From Dactylis glomerata (lineage: Eukaryota > Streptophyta > Magnoliopsida > Poales > Poaceae): a DNA stretch of 64,000 nucleotides. This document shows positions 57,111 to 64,000 of the stretch, in pieces; the stretch's first letter is position 1; each line of letters starts with the position of its first letter. The position numbers were made by a program, and so were the translations under genes. The stretch is taken from positions 918,450 through 982,449 of the forward strand of contig QXEO01000149.1 of the NCBI GenBank assembly GCA_007115705.1. The letters run 5' to 3'. The notes beneath the pieces are model-generated. The model was not told the DNA's origin and did no database searches. It was given only the letters and a program-made list of their open reading frames with translations.

Positions 57111-58120
57111 TAAAGGCAGTAAAGGATAGAGGTAACCGAGAGTGGAGCACGCGGAGACACGGATGTAATTCCCGTAGTTCCTTCCTTTTTAGGGGAAGTA
57201 CGTCTACGTTGGAGGGGTGTGGTTGCCACAAAGGCCTAACCAACGCCACAAAGGCTCACCCTATTCTCCGGTGCAAGCTTCCGCCACAAAGGCCTAGCTC
57301 ACTTTCCACTAAGGGATTCCTCAAGGCGGAACCGGCCTTTACAATCTTGGGGCACGCATCCACAACCGAATTGGAGGCTCCCAAGCACAACACAATGCTG
57401 TCAAACAACAAGTAGCAATATATCAAATACACAAACAAGGTCTTGGGACACAAGGGAACCCAAGACACAAGGGCCCTCAAGCAAATGAGAGGGGAAATCA
57501 AATCGCTTCGGTGAGGATGTAGATGATGGTCTTCTCCTTCGATTCTCCAAAGATCAAGAGCTTTGGTGGGTTGAGGGAGGAGATCTAGTTGATTTGAGAG
57601 CTCAACAATGGTGGTCTTCTTCTATTTTCACGAGCTGCCCATTGGAGAAGAAGGTGGGGGGTATTTATACCCCCCACAAAATCTGACCGTTGCCAGCCAG
57701 GAAGTCCGGCTATAGCCGGAGTTAAGTCCGGCTAAAGCCGGCCACACCGGCTAAAGCCGGCCTCACACCGGCTATAGCCGGCCTGAAATATCCGGCCCAG
57801 CCGGAAATAGCCAGACAAATAGCCGGTTGAGTCCAGAGGCGCAGGACCCCTTCCGAAATCGGGCAGTCCGGCTATAGCCGGTCTGGGGACCGGCTAAAGC
57901 CGGCCTAACTGACCCAACTTCATTTGAAACTTCTCCCAGAGCATATTTTCACCATTTCCTCAATAATTTCCTTTGGGCAATATTAAATATCAAGTATAAT
58001 ATAGGAAACCCAATATCTTGTGCAAGAACATAATTAAATCCTGCAAAGCATAATCACACATTAATAGATAATGTATTGTTAACAAACGCCAAAATCAATT
58101 AGGCGGGAAATGCTCTTTCA
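57111..58120 (-). repeat. 5' LTR of the copia element (right), truncated
   Basis: This copy matches bases 163 to 1151 of the left LTR. The first 162 plus-strand bases are missing at a junction with the broken LTR of element D. It carries a 21-bp extra CCGGCTAAAGCCGG-type unit relative to the left LTR. It is followed by the GACAT duplication. Confidence 0.92.
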
Positions 58121-58125
58121 GACAT

Positions 58126-58233
58126 GCATGTTAATCCTTCATTCTTTCGGTTGCATATGATATATGGCTTTGTCGACATATGTAACTCTTTTCTTATAGC
58201 TTGAATACTATATATATGGCTTTGTCTTCAGAG
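58126..58233. other. CACTA spacer before the small gene
   Basis: AT-rich sequence with TATATATGG words. An alternative upstream ATG (58216) is in frame with the small gene. Confidence 0.5.
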
Positions 58234-58485
58234 ATGTCGAGATGCTACGTGGTGTACAAAGGATGGGTACCAGGAGTCTACGATGAGTGGGAGGATTGCC
58301 AGAAGCAAGTGAACAAGTTCAGCGGGAACTCCTACAAGGGGTATCCGACGAGAGAGCTAGCAGAAGCTAGGTGGAGGATCCACCTCCTAGGAGAGCGGAG
58401 AAACAACAACCAGATGAAGACCTTGATGATCGTGCTCCCGGTCTTGCTCACCATTGCGGGTGTAGTCTACTCGGTCTTTTGGTGA
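58234..58485 (+). CDS. Small protein: RNase H1-type hybrid-binding (viroplasmin-like) domain plus C-terminal membrane helix (83 aa)
   Basis: Residues 3-47 match the Cauli_VI/RNase H1 N-terminal fold that binds RNA-DNA hybrids or dsRNA. The markers are YVVYKGWVPGVYDEWEDC, then VNKFSGNSYKGYPTRELAEA. No RNase H catalytic domain follows. Instead, a short Arg/Asn hinge leads to a 20-residue hydrophobic segment (63-82, LMIVLPVLLTIAGVVYSVF) ending at the C-terminus, as in a tail-anchored protein. I chose the ATG at 58234 because MSRCYVVYKG is the family-like start; the ATG at 58216 would add six residues. The gene lies on the same strand as the CACTA accessory gene, just inside the right subterminal repeats. 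The copia insertion separates it from that gene. The frame is intact, unlike the other CACTA genes here. Its function in transposition is not known to me. Confidence 0.75.
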   Translation: MSRCYVVYKGWVPGVYDEWEDCQKQVNKFSGNSYKGYPTRELAEARWRIHLLGERRNNNQMKTLMIVLPVLLTIAGVVYSVFW

Positions 58486-58709
58486 GATGTGTAGTGTGTG
58501 TAATGCATGGACTTGGGCTATATATGCTCTAACACTTATAATATTCGGGAACTTTGTCACTATTATGGATCTAATTGTTTGTGATGATGATATATTTGTT
58601 TTGTACTGCATGCTGTGTATTCTGCAGTTATATTGTATACCTATATATATTCTTGTGCATTGCTGTGTATAAATACCAGAAAATATCAGTTTTTTTTGGA
58701 CCTGTACGA
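58486..58709. other. 3' flank of the small gene
   Basis: AT-rich and TATATAT-containing; no further gene seen. Confidence 0.5.
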
Positions 58710-58962
58710 AATATCAGTGGCGCATATTGTAGGTATTTAGTGGCGCATTATGTATTGGTGGCGCATATAGCAATATGCGCCACGCATAAGACACTAATGG
58801 CGTATATGCTATATGCGCCACTAATATTCAACATATGCGTGGCGCATATTGAGATGCGCCACCAATAATCTGTTATTAGTGGCGTGGCATTGGTGGCGCA
58901 TCCCATATGCGCCACACATATGCCAAAACGGTGCGCCACCAATAGGCTTTTTTCCACTAGTG
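58710..58962. repeat. Right subterminal repeats of CACTA element 2
   Basis: Alternating (A/T)GGCGCATAT and ATATGCGCCAC units end in GGTGCGCCACCAATAGG and the terminus CCACTAGTG. Confidence 0.85.
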
Positions 58963-58965
58963 CAT

Positions 58966-59700
58966 GAACAAACTCAACAATATAAATATCACACTCATCC
59001 TCTTTTGTTAAGCATGGAGGGCAATCAAATAAGGTGTTAGTTAGAGAGTTACTCTTATTGGGAGGTAGACATGGGTAGCTCCATTCTTCCTCCTCTTGGT
59101 CATCACTCTCCTCCGCTTTTTCATCCAATGAGCTTCCAGTTTCAGCAATTTCTTCTTCCATAGGCTCCTTCAAGGCATTAGTCTCTTCCGTTGGAGACCA
59201 TCTATTAAGGTATTTAAAAATATAGCCATTTTCTTCCTTGTAATTATCAAAGCAATATGTGAGTATATCATAAACCTCATATTTATAAGGTGCATCATCA
59301 GTATTTTCAAGCAAATAAGCAAGTTCGAATGCACCCTTCCAAGCAATAAATTCTTCAATTTGTTCCACATCATAAAAGTCATAATTTCCATTAATATAAG
59401 AAGATATGGTAACATCATCATTATACTCACATTGAAAAGGGAGGTGTTTATACCTCCTACAGCAACAAGATCTATCAAAGTAATAAGTAACATTATAAGT
59501 AGAGCACAGATTTCTAGCAATGATATACAATCTATTGATTTGTTCCCGTAAGTGTTTCCCTTTTTGTGACAAGCGGTGTTCCTCATAATAATTTTTCTGC
59601 TTTTTTGTGAACCCACCTTGCCAAAAAAGATTTAGTTTTAAAGAAACCAACCATTGATAGAAAGCATGATAAAAGAAGACAATAACAGACCAACAAAAAT
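58966..59700 (-). pseudogene. Acidic protein of element B, N-terminal fragment (unknown family)
   Basis: The minus-strand frame encodes a Tyr- and Cys-rich region (CCCRRYKHLPFQCEY) and a helical segment (VEQIEEFIAWKGAFELAYLL). A strongly acidic linker rich in Glu follows (near DEKAEESDDQEEEEW), then a Cys-containing end. I do not recognise the family and see no Gag motif or zinc knuckle. The frame is open for 342 codons from 59776 but its first part is leader sequence shared with C and D. An ATG at about 59660 is in another frame, so a frameshift near the start is likely. The CACTA target duplication CAT interrupts the ORF at its 3' side, and the C-terminal tail continues at 27609. Confidence 0.55.
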
Positions 59701-59835
59701 AACAACTATAGTAGGAACTAATAATTTTTTTTTGTATTTTTGATAAAACGATGCAAGTAAAAATAAAGTAAAGCAAAACTTAAAACAAAGTAAAGGATGT
59801 GCGTGCGAAAACTCCCCTCGCAGAAGTCTTCTTCC

Positions 59836-59853
59836 TCCCCGGCAACGGCGCCA
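59836..59853 (-). promoter_or_regulatory. Primer binding site (tRNA-Asp) of element B
   Basis: The reverse complement is TGGCGCCGTTGCCGGGGA, separated from the 5' LTR by 10 bases, exactly as in the other elements. Confidence 0.9.
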
Positions 59854-59863
59854 GAAAAGAGCT

Positions 59864-61530
59864 TGATTGCTGGTTGATAGAAAAAAGAGCTGGTGCCTAG
59901 TTGAATGACCAGCCCGTTGGGAACCCCAAGAGAAAGGTGTGATGAATATAGCAGCAAGATTTTCCCCCAGTTAAGAAACCAAGGTATGTCGATTAGGAGA
60001 GGAGCAAACAAACGACTGAAGGTGATGCTGACTGGCCTAATAACACTCCAACAAGGGCGCCGTTTATGACACTTGTTGACTCGTCTTCAACCAATAGCAA
60101 CACGGAACCTGCACACAACATAACCAAATACTTTGTTCCCAACTTACGATGAGGTTGTCAATCTCACCGGTTTGCTTGAAACAAAGGGTATGAGCGTATC
60201 GAGTGGAAAATGATAATAGTATGCGAGTAAAGTAAACAGTGCGAGTAAAGTAAACAGGTGATAGCAATATAATGGAAATAGGACCGGGATCCACAGTTCA
60301 CTAGTGGTGTCTCTCCATAAGATAAAATAATACAAGCTGGGTAAACAAATTACAGTTGGGCAATTGATAGAATAAAGATAACGTGCATATGATGAGAGGA
60401 TCACTATGAGATTTACTATGGGCATTACAACAAAATACATAGATCGCCATCCAACTGCATCTATGACTAATAATCCACTCATGGGGATATCGTCCGAACA
60501 TCCCATGAGTATTAAGTTGCGAACAACAGATAATTGCATTAAGCAAAGTGTGTAATGTAAACAAAGCATATGCCCTCGAGCATATGAATGTTGTTTTCCC
60601 CCTAGTAGCAACATCACATCTACAACCTTAGAGGTTTCTGTCACTCCCCCAGATTAAATAGAGGCATGAACCCACTATCGAGCATAAATACCCCCTCTTG
60701 GAGTCACTAGCAACTACTCGGCCAAGATAGCTACTAACAACAGAGAGCATGCAAGATCATAAACAACATAGAGATAACAAAAGATAAATTTCAGTACTTC
60801 AACTCAAGCATAACACCAATATTCATCGGATCCCAACAAACCAAACATGTAGAATTACATAACGGTGATCTCAATCATGTAGGGCAGCTCATGAGATCTA
60901 AACATGAAGCACATGGTGGAGAAGACAACCATCTAGCTACTGCTATGGACCCATAGTCCAAGGTAGACTACTCACTCATCGCTCCGGAGGCAAGCATGGC
61001 GATGAAGAAGACCTCCAGTGGCGATTCCCCTCTCCGGCGGGGTGCCGGGAAGAGCTTCTGGACCCTCCCGATCTTCGGGTCGACGGCGGCGGCGGATCGC
61101 GATGTGTTTTGAAAAACTGATCGGGCCCTTAGGTTTTTCTTGTTGGGGGGTCTTTATAGGCGAAGGGGCATCGTCGGAAGTGGACCGAGGCGGTTTCACA
61201 CATAGGGGGCGTGGCCCAGCCCCTGGCCATGCTGCCCTGGTGTGAGGGCCCCTCGTGGCCCCACTCCGTCTCCTCTTCGGTTCTCTAGAAACTTCGGTAA
61301 AATTCTGGGCGACTGGCTTTGGTTTCGTCCAATTCCGAGAATATTTCATGTGTAACTTTTCTGAAACACAAAAATAGCAGAAAACAGGGAACTGGCACTG
61401 TGGCGACTTGTTAATAGGTTGGTTCTGGAAAATGCATAAAAGTGCCACGAAGTGTAACGAAACACTAAGCAAATGGTGTAAAAACAAGCATGGAGCATCA
61501 AAAATTATGGATACGTTTGAGACGTATCAC
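59864..61530 (-). repeat. 5' LTR of element B
   Basis: It is 1667 bp and colinear with 22755-24424. The main visible difference is loss of GGCGCC near the LTR end, plus scattered substitutions. It is followed by CACAC. Confidence 0.92.
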
Positions 61531-61535
61531 ACACT

Positions 61536-61705
61536 AGTTCGGTAGTCAATGCCAATACAATCGCTGAACTCTATGGCCTGATTACCAATTGTTTTCCTCT
61601 CCCACGTGGAAGATAGAGAGGCGGCGGGTAGGATGAAAACCCTAGCACCCGCCGCCATCTGCCTCATCCTCCCCGTCTATGACCGGGAATTGACGGCTCC
61701 CCGTC
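61536..61705. other. Anonymous DNA between element B and a copia LTR
   Basis: It contains GAAAACCCTAGCACCCGCCGCC, resembling a 5' leader, but no start codon with a following frame. It is probably the original target sequence of element B. Confidence 0.4.
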
Positions 61706-62237
61706 TGAACGGATCGTATGGGCACCTATAGGGGGGGGGGGTGAATAGGTGCTACACAAATTTTAATTCTTTTTCAATTTAGGCTTGACACAAAAGGTAA
61801 ATTCTCTAGATATGCAACTAAGGTGAATTTACCTATATGACAACTAGCAAGCTAAGCAAGATACAAGTAGTAAAGGCAATAAAGGATAGAGGTAACCGAG
61901 AGTGGAGCACACGGAGACACGGATGTAATTCCCGTAGTTCCTTCCTTTTTAGGGGAAGTACGTCTACGTTGGAGGGGTGTGGTTGCCACAAAGGCCTAAC
62001 CAACGCCACAAAGGCTCACCCTATTCTCCGGTGCAAGCTTCCGCCACAAAGGCCTAGCTCACTTTCCACTAAGGGATTCCTCAAGGCGGAATCGGCCTTT
62101 ACAAAACTTGGGGCACAACTCCACAACTGAATTGGAGGCTCCCAAGCACCACAAAGATCTCAATCAACAAGTATCAAGATATCAATCACACAAAACAAAG
62201 TCAAGGGACACAAGGGAACCCAAGACACAAGGGCCCT
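61706..62237 (-). mobile_element. Copia LTR fragment, same family as 41476-58120
   Basis: It starts TGAACGGATCGTATGGG and follows the first 530 bases of the left copia LTR (G10 in place of G9, several substitutions). It is then cut by element E. The rest of this copy lies outside the window. Confidence 0.85.
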
Positions 62238-63775
62238 TGATACGTCTCAAACGTATCTATAATTTTTGATGCTCCATGCTTGTTTTTACACCATTTGCCT
62301 ATTGTTTCGTTACACTTAGTGGCACTTTTATGCATTTTCCGGAACTAACCTATTAACGAGTTGCCACAGTGCCAGTTCCCTGTTTTCTGCTGTTTTTGTG
62401 TTTCAGAAGTGATACACAGGAAATATTCTCGGAATTGGACGAAACAAGTTCCTGAAGTCTTATTTTACCCGGAAGCTTCCAGAGATCCGAAGAGGAGTAG
62501 GAGGTGGGGCACAGGGGCCCCACACACACAGGTGGCGCGGACAGGCCCCTGGCCGCGCCAGCCATGTGTGAGGAGGCCCTGGCCCTCCTCTGACATCGCC
62601 CCTTCGCCTATAAGAAGCCTCGGGACGGAAAACCCTAGGGGATTCGGCAATTTTCCAGAAACAGTTCCGCCGCTCCGCCGCCGTCGCCGACGAATTTCGG
62701 GGGACAGAAGTCTCTGTTCCGGCACCCTGCCAGGACGGGGAAGTGCCCCCGGAGCCATCTCCATCGGTCTCCATCGCCGTCTCCGCCGTCTCCATCGACC
62801 TCACCGCCATCTCCATCAACCTTGCTGTCTCCTATGATGAGGAGGGAGTAGTTCATCCCCGGGGCTAAGGGCTCTACCGGTAGCTATGTGGTTCACCTCT
62901 CTCTCCCATGATGTGATCTTTATGTGATCATGAGCTTTGTATCATGTTGAACAAGTACATGTTATTATTCAGATATTTTGTGTACTCTAGCAATGTTATT
63001 AAAGTAATCTATTCCTCCTGCTATGGTGTAACGGTGACAGTGCGTGCATCATGGTGGTACTTGGTTTAGGCTATGATTGTGATCTCTTGTGGATTATGAG
63101 AATAATTATTGCTATGATAGTTTGAGTGATCTATTCCTCCTTTCATGGTGTAAAGTTGACAGTGTGTGCACCGTGTTAGTACTTGGTTTAAGTTGCAATG
63201 ATTTCTATCTTGAATTGTGATCTGATTTGGATATCTCTATGAGTGGTGTTTGTCAAGTACTTGATGAACTTTAAGGGGTGCTTCTGTAGCCACTACACAA
63301 TGATTAGTGTTATTCAATAGGAGGGTAATTCAGAGTGCCTTAGCAAAGAGAAGTTACTTGTTCAGTCATGTTATATTGTTGGGAGTGTGTCCACTAGTGA
63401 AAGTATGATCCCTAGGCCTTGTTTCCAAGCTTTGCATACCGTTTACTTGCTATTTTGTTACTTGTTTGCTCGCAGCGATATTTATTTCACATCACGTTTG
63501 CTACTTATGATCATCTATACCACTTGTATTTCACTATCTCTTCGCCGAACTAGTGTACCTATACATCTGACAAGTGTATTGGGTGTGTTGGGGACACAAG
63601 AGCCTTTCTGTATCGTAATTGCAGGGTTGCTTGAGAGGGATAGCTTTGACCTCTAACCTCCCTGAGTTCGATAAACCTTGGGTGATCCACTTAAGGGAAA
63701 CTTGCTGCTGTTCTACAAACCTCTGCACTTGGAGGCCCAACAAGTGTCTACAAGAATAGAAGTGCGTAGACATCA
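62238..63775 (+). repeat. 5' LTR of element E
   Basis: It is 1538 bp. The first 230 or so bases follow C and D (TCTCAAACGTATC, GAAGTGATACACAGG). From about 62600 onward it follows A (CCTCGGGACGGAAAACCC, GATGAGGAGGGAGTAGTTC) and ends TAGACATCA as A does. The TATA box position reads CCTATAAGAAG. Confidence 0.9.
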
Positions 63776-63785
63776 AGCTCTTTTC

Positions 63786-63803
63786 TGGCGCCGTTGCCGG
63801 GGA
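63786..63803 (+). promoter_or_regulatory. Primer binding site (tRNA-Asp) of element E
   Basis: TGGCGCCGTTGCCGGGGA, 10 bases after the LTR. Confidence 0.92.
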
Positions 63804-63915
63804 GGTAAGGTAAAAGGTACTCGCATCCTCCTGTGTGAGTGCTCGGAGTTATTTCCTTTAGATTCTGCAATTATATCTTTTTGTTTCTTGTTTTTATTTT
63901 CACTAGTTAGGCTTA

Positions 63916-64000
63916 ATGGAAAACAACAAAAAAATTAGAGAGCTTTATAGTATTTATCTTGAGTTAGGACATGAAGTGTTTGAAGAGAAAATTAAAAAAC
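63916..64000 (+). CDS. Start of the element E ORF (partial)
   Basis: An ATG opens MENNKKIRELYSIYLELG and continues FEEKIK to the window edge. The same leader and the FEEKI motif precede the Gag-like ORF of element A, so this is probably the intact N-terminus of an A-type Gag-like protein. Only 28 codons are visible. Confidence 0.55.
   Translation, partial: MENNKKIRELYSIYLELGHEVFEEKIKK

Larger units (their letters stand above)
41476..58120 (-). mobile_element. Ty1/copia retrotransposon, SIRE/Maximus-like, minus strand
   Basis: It is flanked by GACAT (41471-41475 and 58121-58125), within the 3' flank of the CACTA accessory gene. The minus-strand order is 5' LTR (right), gag, protease, integrase, RT, RNase H, an additional ORF, polypurine tract, 3' LTR (left). 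The long coiled-coil Gag, the stop codon between gag and pol, and the extra ORF after pol fit the SIRE lineage (family knowledge). Element D is inserted in gag. A deletion has removed the start of the right LTR, the primer site and the gag N-terminus. The two LTRs differ by only one substitution and one 21-bp indel over 989 shared bases, by eye. Confidence 0.93.
27610..58962 (+). mobile_element. CACTA element 2, interrupted by element C and the copia element
   Basis: The ends are CACTAGTGGGATAAGG (27610) and CTTTTTTCCACTAGTG (ending 58962). A 3-bp duplication CAT flanks it (27607-27609 and 58963-58965). Subterminal regions on both sides are made of GGCGCATATTG/ATGCGCCAC inverted repeats. Without its nested insertions it is about 7.7 kb. 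Gene order on the plus strand is a TNP2 remnant, then a long accessory gene, then a small hybrid-binding-domain gene. The transposase core is absent, so the element is non-autonomous. It sits inside the ORF of element B. Confidence 0.93.
22755..61530 (-). mobile_element. LTR retrotransposon B (minus strand), split by the second CACTA element
   Basis: The outer boundaries are defined by the 5-bp duplication CACAC (22750-22754 and 61531-61535). The 3' LTR is 22755-24424 and the 5' LTR is 59864-61530. A tRNA-Asp primer site lies inside the 5' LTR and a polypurine tract inside the 3' LTR, all on the minus strand. Removing the CACTA insert (27610-58962) leaves about 7.4 kb. The element shares LTR type, leader and 3' non-coding domain with C and D, but carries a different acidic ORF. 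No pol domains are present. Confidence 0.92.
62238..64000 (+). mobile_element. LTR retrotransposon E, left part
   Basis: The 5' LTR, primer site, leader and start of an ORF are present; the rest is beyond the window. The leader is of the A type. The five bases before it are GCCCT; the right duplication is not visible. Confidence 0.9.

Noticed and set aside
1..64000. CRISPR arrays, rRNA genes and intact tRNA genes
   Set aside because: No regularly spaced identical repeats with unique spacers, no rRNA-like blocks and no foldable tRNA were found. The tRNA-Asp matches are retroelement primer sites.

Overview
This window looks like an intergenic, transposon-packed stretch of a large grass genome, most likely Triticeae (wheat, barley, rye or Aegilops type). 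The evidence is the repeats: grass CACTA elements with Ulp1-like genes, long-LTR elements primed by tRNA-Asp, a SIRE/Maximus-like copia, and Stowaway and Tourist-like MITEs. I found no convincing intact host gene. Most coding sequence belongs to transposable elements, and most of it is broken.

Layout. (1) 1-4511: right part of a CACTA element carrying a decayed gene with a DUF8039-like region and an Ulp1-like protease domain. (2) 4512-6404: anonymous DNA. (3) 6405-15012: a Harbinger/Tourist-like MITE (TSD TAA) split by LTR element A (6456-14775, TSD GAATC), which has a gag-like 806-residue ORF and no pol. (4) 15013-22754: low-copy-looking DNA with an RNase H-like fragment, two small MITEs, a decayed GC-rich reading frame, and a Mutator-type foldback element with about 0.7-kb inverted arms and a 9-bp target duplication (19616-21278). 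(5) 22755-61530: a four-level nest. LTR element B (minus strand, TSD CACAC) was entered by a second CACTA element (27610-58962, TSD CAT). That CACTA was entered by LTR element C (31391-38343, TSD GCGTT) and by a copia element (41476-58120, minus strand, TSD GACAT). The copia was entered by LTR element D (51492-57110), whose right end was later deleted together with one copia LTR start. (6) 61531-64000: a short anonymous stretch, a copia LTR fragment, and the left part of LTR element E, which runs off the window.

LTR elements A to E are one extended non-autonomous group. They share related LTRs, a tRNA-Asp primer site and, where visible, the same roughly 2.5-3 kb non-coding 3' domain with conserved hairpins. 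None encodes protease, reverse transcriptase or integrase. They carry different ORFs (gag-like in A, an unrelated acidic protein in B, a short unknown protein in C and D), as if coding cassettes had been exchanged on a fixed chassis. They presumably depend on an Athila-like Ty3/gypsy partner for mobility (inference).

Other points of interest: a small protein with an RNase H1-type hybrid-binding domain fused to a C-terminal membrane helix inside the second CACTA; a phase-consistent spliced gene downstream of the copia pol; a TATA box inside a perfect inverted repeat in the copia LTR; and apparent age conflicts between nested LTR pairs. All coordinates and difference counts were read by eye.
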